Positions 44,217-55,188 of a stretch of 64,000 bases of DNA are shown here, in pieces; position 1 is the stretch's first letter; each line of letters starts with the position of its first letter. The notes below the pieces were generated by a model, which was not told the DNA's origin, searched no databases, and saw only the letters and a list, made by a program, of their open reading frames with translations. Source of the stretch: Salvia splendens. Its lineage: Eukaryota > Streptophyta > Magnoliopsida > Lamiales > Lamiaceae. A program made the translations under genes and the position numbers. The DNA is taken from positions 9,773,968 through 9,837,967 of the forward strand of contig NC_056051.1 in assembly GCF_004379255.2 (NCBI RefSeq), written 5' to 3'.

Positions 44217-44228
44217 TGGTATCAGAGC
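44217..44228 (+). promoter_or_regulatory. Primer-binding site of Tekay A
   Basis: TGGTATCAGAGC, three bases after the LTR, complementary to the 3' end of plant initiator tRNA-Met. The same site is found in D. Confidence 0.93.
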
Positions 44229-44357
44229 CTCAGTTCTTTCCACTCTGGACCCAAGAGTCTTGTTTTAGTCAAAATCCATTCATGTGTAAATTGGCTAAAT
44301 GATAAAAATCGAAAGCTCAACACCACAACTCGTCCCTGCCCAACCACGAAGAATGAG

Positions 44358-44997
44358 GTAACAAGTATTTTGATAGTTTTTGATATGAACTGTGAAATGT
44401 TGGAAATTTCGATGGGAATATTACTCTTGTGAGAATGGAAGTACTTCTATGGGAATCGAGGTTGATATAACATTTTGAAAATTTTGCTTGAAGATGAAAT
44501 GATGAATATGCATGGGTATGAAATTGTTAATTGCGTTTATGCCAAAAATAATGAATGTCGTTATGAAAATGAACTTGTATTTTTACTCGAATATGTGTTA
44601 AACCTATATGAGTTGGATGAAATTATATGATGATGAGTATTCGACTGCATTATGAAACAATATCTATGAGAGTGAACTTGAGCATGCTACTATACCTAGT
44701 AGTAAATCGTGCGATGAATGTAAACTTTACGATAATAATGAACGTGGAGATGCGAAATGCCTAGTGCAAGGCGAGTGGCCTATGGGGAAGTCGGCGTACT
44801 ACGACTCGACGAAACGCGAAAACGCACAAATTAATAACCTTAGAATATAAATTTTTTTAACATGATGCAAAATCTTTTGATACATAGCCACCTTCATATG
44901 CATCATGTTCTCAGCATCTCTCTTTGAAACTTAAACCCCATTGTTTCCTCTATCCTTGGAATGATGCTGAGTTTTCTTTTTTTTTCCTTTCTTTTAG
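44358..44997 (+). other. Putative leader intron upstream of the accessory ORF (A)
   Basis: Donor AATGAG|GTAACAAGTA at 44358 and acceptor TTTTTCCTTTCTTTTAG|ATG ending 44997, 640 bp. Element D has the same donor (AATGAG|GTAACAAGTA) and an equivalent acceptor (GTCCCTTTAG|ATG) 620 bp apart. In D the joined exons put an upstream ATG in frame with the accessory ORF; in A that ATG is ACG. The acceptor falls exactly on the accessory start codon in both. Confidence 0.5.
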
Positions 44998-45640
44998 ATG
45001 GTCCATCAGTATTATGCTCCGATGCGTAATCGTTACGCCAGCAATAGGGACCACCCAGTTGAGCGCTACCAAGACTACGAGTGGGATAGGAAGCTCTTCC
45101 TTATGTCCTACGTCACTGAGTTTTACAGTAGATGGATGAACGTCTACGCGTATGGGGGAGCCACCCATCACGAGGGGATCAAAAAGCTCATCCACACTCT
45201 ACCATCTCCTTGGAGCGAGTGGGCCGCCCAGGCGTCTGAGTCATTCACATGGTATAGCCAGCCCGAATACACAGCGCGGGGAGATTTGGTCGGCCTTGTA
45301 AAGGTGCTACTTCCGGCCATGACAGCTGCGTTCGACGGACCACCACGTGATCCACCTCCACATATCTATCCGCCGGTTCAAGCCCGCATGCGGAAGTATC
45401 GTTGCGACGAGGAGCCACATGTCTCCCGTGTTCCTAAGAGAATGAGACTCGGGATGCGTATCTCAGCCCCTCGGAGAATAGACCGAGAAGTTGATAATGC
45501 TCGGGTGTACCCCTTCACCCGTAGGTACCGAGGAGGAAAGTGGAGAAGATGAGTCAGACGGGGAGGAAGAGGACCCAAATGGAGAGAGAGTTGGAGAGAC
45601 CGAGGAGAAGGGGGAGGAGGATGGAGATAATAAGAAATGA
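44998..45640 (+). pseudogene. Accessory ORF upstream of gag, Tekay element A
   Basis: 184 codons are open from ATG 44998 to 45552. The protein is unrelated to any family I know. It is rich in Tyr, Trp, His and Pro: MVHQYYAPMRNRY, then HPVERYQDYEWD, LFLMSYVTEFY, YAYGGATHHE, HTLPSPWSEW, PAMTAAFDGPP and PPPHIYPP. Near 45500 a one-base deletion relative to element D puts the acidic tail in another frame, where it runs to a stop at 45638-45640 (EEESGEDESDGEEED and similar). The same ORF lies at the same place in D, between primer site and gag. No transmembrane segment, signal peptide or zinc motif is seen. It starts exactly at a conserved 3' splice site, which suggests expression from a spliced mRNA. 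Function unknown. Confidence 0.65.
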
Positions 45641-45794
45641 TAATTCTGGAATATCTTATTACCCTTTCCCCACGTTTTGATACTCTACTGTTTTGCTTGA
45701 CCTTACCATCTTCTTTCCACTTTTGTTTTACTCTTTAGCTTTTATTGTGTTGGAACTAAGACCTCTTGGAGGCAACGTTTGATATTTCTATGGG

Positions 45795-47235
45795 AAATTC
45801 TTGTCTTTTGCTATCCTATTGTGCAATGATTGGGTACCATTTCTTATTATCTAATTGTACGATTACCTTTTTGCTAACCTATGGTGCAATTACCTTTTGC
45901 TTTACTATATTGTAATTGTCTTTCCTATTGCACCATTTACCTTCGACGTACTATTACACTATCATCTTTTGCTACTCGATTGTACAATTGCTTCTTGCCA
46001 TTAGTGTTGCCCACGGTTCGGAACCGAACGGTTCCGGTTCGGAACCGCCGGTTCCGGTTTGGTCGAAGGCGGAACCGGAACCGGACCGTGAGGCTATTTC
46101 ACGGTTCCGGTTCGAAAACCGGCGGTTCTGGTTCCGGTTCGAACCGTCGGTTTTTCCGGCGATTTAGGCGGTTCCGGTTCGGAACCGGCGGTTTCGCTGT
46201 TCGAATTTTTTATTTTTTTTTAAATTTGAAATTTGGATTTATACAACAATTTGGAACAAGAGTACAAGACAATGTATAATTCAAATAGAAATACGACGAA
46301 TAAGGAGAAAATGATATCAACTTTATTGAGTTTGAGTTGTAACGGACAACGATACATTACAATTTACAATACATATACATCTACAACTACAACTACAAGT
46401 ATACAACATACAACAATATAATATAATTTTCAAGTGTCGTCGGACTCGTGAACGTAAATAAAAAAACATGAAATTCGAAATTGAAATTTGAAAAAAAAAA
46501 ATTTGAATTTTCGGAAACCGCCGGAACCGCCGGTTTCCGGGACAAAAACCGTCTGCAAAAGCTGCGCCTTGTCTCCTCGTGTCTCGCGCCGCCACCGGAA
46601 ACCACTGAACCTGCGGTTAACCGCCAAAAAACCGCCGAAACCGGCCGGTTTTGCAGCTGAAAAGCTGCCGCCGTCGGCCCCATCCCCGATGCCTTGATAT
46701 ACGCGCCCGAACCGGCTGTTCCGCCATTTAACCGCCGGTTCCGAACCGTCCCGAACTGCCGGTTCGGTGACGGTTCCGGTTCGAAATATCTTGAACCTGA
46801 ACCGGACCGCGACCCGAATTGCGACGGTTCCGGTTCGGGAAAATTGCCACGGTTTCGGTTCGGAACCGGAACCGGTGGGCATCTCTACTTGCCATGACTT
46901 GAAACGATCCTTACTATCCCATTATGCAATTGTCTTTTGTTATCTTATTTTACAATTGTATTCGGCCACACTATCGTGCAGTTGTCTCTTATCGTTCTAT
47001 TGAATACTTGCGATTGCCATTCTATTGTACAAATTGTCTCCTATTACACTATTGAACAGTTACCTTCTACTATTCTGTTGGGCAATCCCTCTTTTACTAT
47101 CTAGTGACACAATTGCCTCTTGCTATGCTATTCTGCAATTACTCTCTTGCTATCATTTTGTACAGTTGTATTTTTATACCCTGTCTTGCAAAAGCTCATT
47201 ATTATTCTATGATGCAACTGTCACTTGATTCCCCC
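45795..47235 (+). repeat. Degenerate repeat array between accessory ORF and gag (A)
   Basis: More than a dozen imperfect units spaced about 25-40 bases apart, built on TTGCTATCCTATTGTGCAAT and variants (TGCTAACCTATGGTGCAATT, TACTCGATTGTACAATTGC). They run from 45795 to 46001 and resume at 46888 after a hAT insertion, ending near 47235. Element D has the same kind of array in its minus-strand leader (59345-59740). No protein is encoded. Confidence 0.7.
46002..46887. mobile_element. Non-autonomous hAT transposon with GGTTCCGG arrays
   Basis: 886 bp starting TAGTGTTGCCCACGGTTCGG and ending ACCGGTGGGCATCTCTA. Read inward the ends are TAGTGTTGCCCAC and TAGAGATGCCCAC, typical hAT termini. It is flanked by a perfect 8-bp TSD, cttgccat (45994-46001 and 46888-46895). 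Both ends are arrays of GGTTCCGGTTCGG-type sequence rich in internal inverted repeats; the centre is AT-rich. No transposase. Confidence 0.93.
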
Positions 47236-47309
47236 TCTTCAACTGTACCACATAACTATTCTTGGGTTTTGAATAAATGCAATAATAACTCTTGTGTTAA
47301 TAAATCAGA

Positions 47310-48270
47310 ATGACGCCAAGACGTAACATTAGGCGTGAGAACCCGGAACCTACCCCCCAGACGGTAGAAGGAAGTGTGACACAACCCATTCCTCCACCAC
47401 CACCACCTCCTCCACCTCCGGTTGACCGTGAGATTGTGAAGCTGTTCCTAGATCAGAAACCTCTCATCTTTAATGGAATGGGAGAGCCGGCCAAGGCCGA
47501 ATCATGGATACGCTCATTGGAGCGTATTTTCGCAATCCTGGGGTGCAACGATAGAGAACGAATGACTTGTGTGACCTACCAACTAACCGAGGCTGCTGAC
47601 TTCTGGTGGGATACCCAAATGAAGACAATGCCCCGAGATCAAGCAGCGGGGATGACTTGGGAAGGCTTCAAGACAGAAATATACAATAAGTACGTGCCCA
47701 AGAGCTATCGGAAGGCGAAGGCGTCTGAATTCTACAATTTGACCCAAGGGAGCATGACGGTGACCGAATACGACCGTGCGCTCAACAGCATGACTCGATA
47801 CGCACCTGATCAAGCCGATACCAATGAAAAACTGGCTGAAAAGTTTCGTGGGGGACTAAGGCATGAGATAAGGATGTCGTTAGCTAGTCGTGAGAAACTA
47901 CCCTACGCGGAAGCATTGGCCCTTGCACTAGACATTGAGGCAGCTATGCCCCATGAGAAGATGAAGGATAACATCACCTTGGCACCACCTCCCCCACACC
48001 ACTCTCGAGAGAAGAGGAAGTGGGAGGGAAACAGGATCCCATACGACAACAAAAGGTATCAGCACACCCAGAACCAACCGCAGTATGGGGGAGGGCAAAA
48101 CTCCACTAGCCAGAGAGGCGATTTCCGACCCAAGCCACCCCAGTGCAATGTGTGCTAAAAGTATCATTTTGGAGAGTGTAGAATCCATAATACCACTAGA
48201 TGCTTTAACGGTCACTACTCTAGAGTGTCCGAGCAAGAGGGTGGCAATGGAGTCGAGGCAGAACACTCAA
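47310..48270 (+). pseudogene. Tekay A Gag
   Basis: MTPRRNIRRENPEPTP, a proline run, then the capsid domain ([83 protein letters not shown]). A TAA at 48156-48158 cuts it, and 12 bases present in element D plus two more are missing from the zinc knuckle (48200-48235), so the CCHC box is destroyed. Structural protein in intact copies. Confidence 0.88.
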
Positions 48271-48372
48271 GGACCCCGCATGCAGCCAAGGGCACCGCAG
48301 ATAAAATCAAGGGGAAATCACGATCAACCTCCGCGACAACAACAACCTTACCGCCCAAGACGTCCTTCTCAG

Positions 48373-50750
48373 GCTAGAGCATATGCATTGAGTCGGAAAC
48401 AACCCAAGATTGAACAGGGGAGTCACGAAAACGGAAACCTGGCAGGTATGGGCAAAATCCTCGACACTCCTATTGTTGTGTTGTTTGATACGGGCTCATC
48501 GCATTCATTCATATCTGACTTGTGTGTGGATACATTGAGCTTGCTTGTTAACAAATCTGAACATAAGATGGTAGTGTCTTCACCAGTGGGTAGGACAATA
48601 GAAATCTTTCGAATATGCCCGAACGTAGAAATTGTTATGGGAGGCCTTAAGATAGTCGCTCACGATCTGCAAGTTATGGCGATCGGAGACATCGACGTAA
48701 TTTTAGGAATGGATTGGTTGACCTCGAATTATGCGACGGTTCATTGTAAGGAGAGACAAATATCTCTACAAGCCCCAGTGGAGAAACCCACCATATACTA
48801 TGGAATCTCGATGAACCGGCGAACCTCTATCATCTCCGCGCTTCAAGCTAGTACGATGGTGAGGAAAGGACGTCCTGCTTATCTTGTCTATCTACAAGGA
48901 GAGGAGAAAGGAGAAAGGGAAATGGAAGATGTTGCCGTCGTACGAGAGTTTCCAGACGTTTTTCCCGAAGCTTTGCCTGGACCACCGCCAGATCGACAAT
49001 TGGAGTTCATAATCGACCTAGCGCCAGGGTCGGTGCATGTGTCCAAGGCACCCTACCGAATGGCGCCTAAGGAGTTAGAGGAACTCAAGATACAGCTTCA
49101 AGAGCTTATGGACCTGGGTTTCATTAGACCCAGTGTTTCACCATGGGGCGCGCCGGTGTTTTTTGTAAAAAAGAAGGATGGATCGATGAGAATGTGTATT
49201 GATTATAGGGAGCTGAACAAGATGACGCTCAAGAACAAATATCCACTACCGAGGATAGATGACCTATTCGATCAACTTCGAGGAGCCGGTGTATTCTCTA
49301 AGATGGACTTAAGGTCCGGGTACCATCTGTTAAGAGTCCGAGGAGAAGATATACCAAAGACGGCCTTTCGTACGAGATATGGCTACTATGAGTTTGTTGT
49401 GATGCCGTTTGGGTTGACTAATGCACCTGCGGTATTCATGGACTTGATGAATCGAGTGTTTCATCCGTATTTGGATAAGTTCGTTTTGGTTTTCATAGAC
49501 GACGTACTCGTTTACTTGAAGAATGAGAAATAGCACGAGGAACATCTGCGAATCACTTTGGAAATGCTGAGGAGTGAGAAACTATACGCCAAGTTCAGCA
49601 AGTGTGAGTTTTGGCTTAAGGAAGTAAATTTCCTGGGTCACATCGTGTCGGCGGAAGGAATTTGAGTGGATCCTGCTAAGGTTGAGGCGGTACAACAGTG
49701 GAAAGCACCTTCGACACCAAACGAGATTCGGAGTTTCCTAGGTTTGGCAGGATACTACCGAATGTTTATAGAGGGATTCTCCAAGATAGCGAGACCCATG
49801 ACATAACAACTCAAGAAGGGGGTCAAAGTCAATTGGACCCCTGAGTGTGACGCAAGTTTTCAACTTTTGAAGGAAAAGTTAACTGGTGCACCGATCTTAG
49901 CTGTGCCAGAACCTGGAGTGAACTACGTGGTATACACGGACGCTTTGAAGGTGGGACTTGGATGTGTGTTGATGCAAAACAACAAGTTGATTGCTTACGC
50001 ATCCCGACAATTGAGGCCACACGAGTTGAACTATTCAACCCACGACTTGGAGTTAGCAGCAGTTGTACACGCCTTAAAGATTTGGAGACATCACCTCTAC
50101 GGACTTCGACGTGAGATCTTTACGGACCACAAAAAGCCTGAAATATTTCTTCGAGCAAAAGGATTTAAACATGCAACAACGAAGATGGCTCGAATTGGTG
50201 AAGGACTACGATTGTGGCATCAATTACCACCCTGGCAAGGCAAATGTAGTGGCAGATGCCTTGAGCCGGAAGGGTTATTCCCAACTGGCCACTTTTCTCA
50301 CCGAAGAAGAAAGCCTGGTCCGCGAGTTTAGTAAGATGCGTTTGGAAGTGGTGAGAGCATCTGAAGCAGTGGAAGCGCGAATGGCCACTTTAGTTGTTGA
50401 ACCTGATCTAAGGTTGAGAATTATTGAAGCACAACGAATGGATGCGACGTTTAGAAGTGTGAACCGGCGAATCTGGAAACTTTAGTGAAGAAAGTGACAA
50501 CTCTCTTACCTTCAAAGGAAGACTATGCATACCGGACAACGAGGAGCTCAAAAATGAAGTGATGAGCGAAGCACATGAGACTCCTTACACCGCCCACCCA
50601 GGAAGTACGAAGATGTATCAAGACTTGAAGAAGTCCTTTTGGTGGAATGGTATGAAGAGGGATATAGCGGCATTTGTGGAGCGCTGCTTAGCCTGCCAAC
50701 AGGTGAAGGCTTTACATCAACGACCGTATGGAAAGTTGCAACCCCTAGAG
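48373..50750 (+). pseudogene. Tekay A Pol: protease, RT, RNase H, start of integrase
   Basis: Protease with [11 protein letters not shown] (48489) and VILGMDWL (48700). RT with [27 protein letters not shown] and FIDDVLVY (49494-49517; F-I-D-D is the usual chromovirus form of YxDD). Stops at 49531-49533, 49663-49665 and 49804-49806 and a frameshift near 50135 follow. RNase H carries [14 protein letters not shown], where the usual S of DAS is L, and [17 protein letters not shown]. Integrase keeps only its zinc region (AHPGSTKMY...[14 protein letters not shown]) before the break at 50750. Confidence 0.9.
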
Positions 50751-52350
50751 TGTCACGACCGCCCCCTAGGGTTAATAAAAGTGGGCAATCGCGACTTGAA
50801 GGGGGTTTTAAAGGACATTCAAAGAAGGCTAGGGTTTTCAATAAAAGTGTGACCAAAATTTAGGTTTAATAAATAAAACGACCAAGAGTAATTACGTTTA
50901 ATAAATAAAGGACTAAGGGTTTAGCATTTATTCAAAAGTAACGAGTTTTCAAATATCCCACATAAAACAGTTTTAATATTTAAATAAAAGTATGTAAAGA
51001 AAACATCACAGCGGAAGCATCCAAGAGAAGAGTGATGTCATGTGTGAAGACACGACGACACTCGGAGTTTCAAAACGACCATAGTTTATTATTAATTCCT
51101 GCTCAACACCACCAACCGCTCGTCGCTGCTCAACCTGCACATAGAGAAAACATATGCAGGGCTGAGTACTTTTGAAAATACTCAGTGGCTCATGCCCGAA
51201 AACATTTTGATAAGAGTACATATTATCATGCCATACGTAGGTAACCATCGGGGTTTGAGCTTTTATAAAGGCCCGAGCACCAAAATATTTTCCATTGTTC
51301 AAAATAGCGACTGCGCAGTCATTTTTTCCCATCGTCATCAACCATATCTGCCAATACATGACAAGGAATGCGGCCGCAAACCAGGTCACTAGACCGGCCA
51401 GCCCGTACGCTAGCACACAGTCTACCATAGGTGTACACTAATCCAAGTAGGGTTTGCGGCCCTACGAGGACCCGAATTCGATTTATATAATAGTGGCAAC
51501 AGCCACATCAGATAGGCATGTCAAAAACAAATCACGGCATGATAATTGCTTTAAACCACCCTTATAACGCCACGTAATATTTTCGGAAAAAAATAAAGAG
51601 GTTTGAAAAGAAGCCCACCTCGATCCTTTAGATTTCAAGTTTCGCTTTTCCTTTGATATCACGCTTTACGCACGAATTTTCACCTTTGGATAAGGTATTC
51701 CCAATTAGTCACTAACATGGACTTAGTATTATGCATGTCCTTAATTTTTTCCCTTTTCCCAACAACAAATGGAAATCACATTATAGCATAACATCTTTGC
51801 ATATCACATCATCTCGTCACATATATAATTTATGTATGCCATTCAAAACATAGTTATTTTGCAAAGGTAGAAATCTGGCAGCACTGCGCAACCATTTTAT
51901 AAAAATTATTTAAAAATCATCCGCCTTCCGTTGGGGCTAAAACTTTAAGACAAAGCAGCAGACTCATCAAATAACTTCCAGTTTAAATTTCATGTCAAAA
52001 TAACCTTTTTAGGTCGTTCAAATAGAAAACATAACCTACTGGTCGAGAAAACAGTTTTTGCCAGAAAATGCGCAGTCAACTTTAAAAATTCACCAAAACT
52101 CCATATTTTATCCAAATGGGTTGAATTTTACACAAAACATAGAAGACATCAGGAAGTTTACTCAGGAAAAAGAATCGGTCAAATCGGAGTTTATTTGGTC
52201 AGTCAAAAACGAGTCGGAACTTACTGTTCGGAATCACAGTTTCTCATGCTTTTAGGAAATCCGAATTAGGGTTTACCCCCACTTATTCAACATCAACCTT
52301 TTCATGGTTTTAACATACAAGCATGCTCAAAAGGGTCCTTAGACACATAT
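50751..52350 (-). repeat. Partial Tekay LTR (type alpha), truncated
   Basis: Starts TGTCACGACC (the end of a minus-strand Tekay LTR) directly after the broken integrase of A. It matches 61317-62876 almost base for base, except for a 40-bp deletion in the latter, and stops at ACACATAT where the next LTR begins. The remaining 1.2 kb of the LTR is missing. Confidence 0.88.
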
Positions 52351-55144
52351 TGTCACGACCGCCCTCCCTAGGGTTAATAAAAGCGGGCGATCGCAACTTA
52401 AAGGGGTTTAAATGAACGGGCTTAGAAGGATAGGGTTTCGATAAAAGTCTGACCAAAATTTAAGTCTAATAATTAAACGACCGAAGATATCTATATTAAA
52501 ATAAATGAAAAGACCAAAGGTTTGACATTAATAAAAAGGGTAACGAGTTCTCAACATTTAATCAAAAAGATCCATAGTTAAGTAAAAATGTACGTAAAGA
52601 AAATATCACAGCGGAAGCATCCAAGAGAAGAGTGAAGTCATGTGTGAAGACACAATGACACTCGAAGTTTCAAAACAACCATATTATTATTTCTGCTCAA
52701 CACCACCAACCGCTCGTCGCTGCTCAACCTGCACATAGAGAAAACATATGCAAGGCTGAGTACTATAAAAATAATACTCAGTGGCTCATGCCCGAAAACA
52801 TTTTAAATAAAAGTGTATGTTATCATGCCATACGTAAGTAACCATCGGGGTTTTACTTTGGAAAGGCCCGAGGCACCAAAATATTTCCATTGTTCAAAAT
52901 AGCGACTGCGCAGTCATTTTTCCCCATCGTCATCAACCATATATGCCAATACATGACAAGGAATGCGGCCGCAAACCAGGTCACTAGACCGGCCAGCCCG
53001 TACGCTAGCACACAGTCTACCATAGGTGTACACTAATCCAAGTAGGGTTTGCGGCCCTACGAGGACCCGAATTCGATTTATATAACAGTGGCAACAGCCA
53101 CATCAGATAGGCATGTTAAAACAAATCACGGCATGATAATCGCTTAAAACCACCCTTATAGCTCCACAGTCATACGTAAAAGAGTTTTTAGTAAAAGAGA
53201 AACCCACACATAGTGTAGGGTAGAAAAGTAGCCCACCTCGACCGTTTTGGTTTCAACTACTGCCTTTCCTTTGTTATCACGCTTTGCGCACGAGTTATCA
53301 CCTTTAGATAATATATATATAACTTATCAGTCACAACCATTGACTTAATATTATGCATGTCCCTATCGTTTTCCCTTTTCCCATCATTGAACATCACATC
53401 ACGTCATCACATATATCAATCATGTAATTCACTTATAGTAACATAGTGTTTTTGTAAAGATAGAAGTCTGGCAGCACTGCGCAACCATTTTATAAAATTT
53501 ACTAAAATTTCACCCGACTTCCGTTGGGGCTAAAATTTTACCACAAGGCAGTATACTCATCAAATAATTTCCAGTTAAAAATTCATATCAAAATAACCAT
53601 TTTAGGTCGGTCAAATCAAAAACGTAACCTACTGGTCGAGAAAACACTTTCTGCCAGAAATGCGCAGTAAACTTTAAAAATTCACCAAAAATTCATCTTT
53701 CGTCCAAATTCACCAAAAATTCACACACAACACAGAACACATCATGAAGTTTACTCAGGAAAAAGAATCGGTCAAATCGGAGTTCATTTGGTCGGTCAAA
53801 AACGAGTCGGAACTTACTGTTCGGAATCACAGTTTGTCATGCTTTTAGGAATTCGAATTAGGGTTTACCCCCACTTATTCAAAATCAACCTTTTCATGGT
53901 TTTAACATACAAGCATGCTCAAAAGGGTCCTTAGACACATATATTCATGAAATCACATATCATTCACCGAGGATTCATTAATCATCAAACGATTTATTCA
54001 AAACGCAATCATATACACAATCACAAATTCCCACCGATTAAAACCCTTAGATTTGAAATCCTACACCCACTAGATGCATGAGTGAACAAAAGAAGAGTTG
54101 GGATGGAGAGGAATGAAGAATAGAGTCCGATCTTTACCTCTCTTGGACGAAACAAACGGTAGGAACGAATAAAAGTCTTGATTCTTCAATAATCTCTTGG
54201 AAATTCGAAAGGATCTTGAGTAGAGTGGAAGAACAAGTGTGGGAGAGGTGGAGCAAGGGAGAGGGGCGTGAGATTGAGAGAGGGGGCGTGTGATTTGGGG
54301 TCTAGGTTTAGGTTTGTCTTTTATTTATAGAGTTTAGGGAATAGAATATCTCCCAATTAATTAGAGAATATTTGGAGAATAATCAAATAAAGATTGGGAG
54401 ATTTGATGGAGGTAATTGGCGTTAATTTGAGGGAGAATAAGGGAGAATATTTCGAAACTCATGGTTATTTAATTAGCCATGATTTAATTTGGTATTTTCA
54501 CGGAGCAGAATAAAATAATTACGGAGCAGGAAAATAAATAAAATCCTCCCACATAAAATAAGGTAGTAGGCGTGTGAAATATATTCCCCCACAAGGAATA
54601 ATTTCCAAATTTTTAATAAAATAAGATAAGGCAAGATTTGCTAGGATATTCCAATTAAAACATGGAAAGAAATAATTGAGGGATCAAAATAAAGAATGAA
54701 TAATTTCTTCTCCCACGAGCTAGGAGATTTCGAAATCTCCCTTAGGAAAAAGTAGGGGCCGATTTTATCAAGAATGAAATAATAAATAATTGGCTTTGGA
54801 TTTAATTGGATAATTATCCCAAGCAAATAATTAAATCCAAGAAAATAGAATTCCTCTCCTTAAAATAATAGTGGTCGAAATTTCCACAATGAAAGGGGCA
54901 AGGTAATTATTTATGATTCTATTTAAATCTCACTCCCCAAAGATAATATAATCCACCGCAATATATTTCATTCCCCATCAATTAATTAAAGCCACGTCAT
55001 AAAATCAACGGTTTTGACTTGGTCAAAACAAACTAGGTCACCAAAGTATACACATAATAAATCGTCATTTAATTGCAGCAATCAAAGCAATAAAATACAA
55101 CGTCTTAGGGTTCGAAAATTAGGGTTCGAAAGCGGGGCGTTACA
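52351..55144 (-). repeat. Complete Tekay LTR (type beta), 3' LTR of element D
   Basis: 2794 bp, TGTCACGACCGCCC...GGGGCGTTACA on the plus strand. It is directly followed by the 3' end of the internal region (polypurine stretch, then chromodomain and integrase). It differs clearly from the 5' LTR of the same element (61317 onward) along its whole length. TATA box complement at 54322-54329. Confidence 0.88.
52729..54137 (-). other. Putative intron in Tekay beta LTR
   Basis: Minus-strand donor CCAAGAGAG|GTAAAGA at 54137 and acceptor CTATGTGCAG|GTTGAGC ending 52729; 1409 bp. Equivalent to 42376-43915 in element A. Confidence 0.4.
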
Positions 55145-55188
55145 TCCTACCACTCTTAAGAGAAATTTCATCCCGAAATTTGGTACTC

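Larger units (their letters stand above)
41367..50750 (+). mobile_element. Tekay-type chromovirus A, 3' part lost
   Basis: The 5' LTR (41367-44213) is preceded by gttat. It is followed by a primer-binding site, an accessory ORF, gag, protease, RT, RNase H and the start of integrase, all plus strand and all damaged. The sequence stops inside integrase at 50750, where minus-strand Tekay LTR sequence begins with TGTCACGACC. The RT is closest to that of element D (52351-64000), so both belong to one chromovirus lineage; long LTRs and the chromodomain in D fit Tekay/Del. Confidence 0.9.

Noticed and set aside
46002..46887. GGTTC motifs as tRNA or SINE B boxes
   Set aside because: They are part of the GGTTCCGG arrays. 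No A box, cloverleaf or poly-A tail, and the 8-bp TSD with hAT termini explains the segment.
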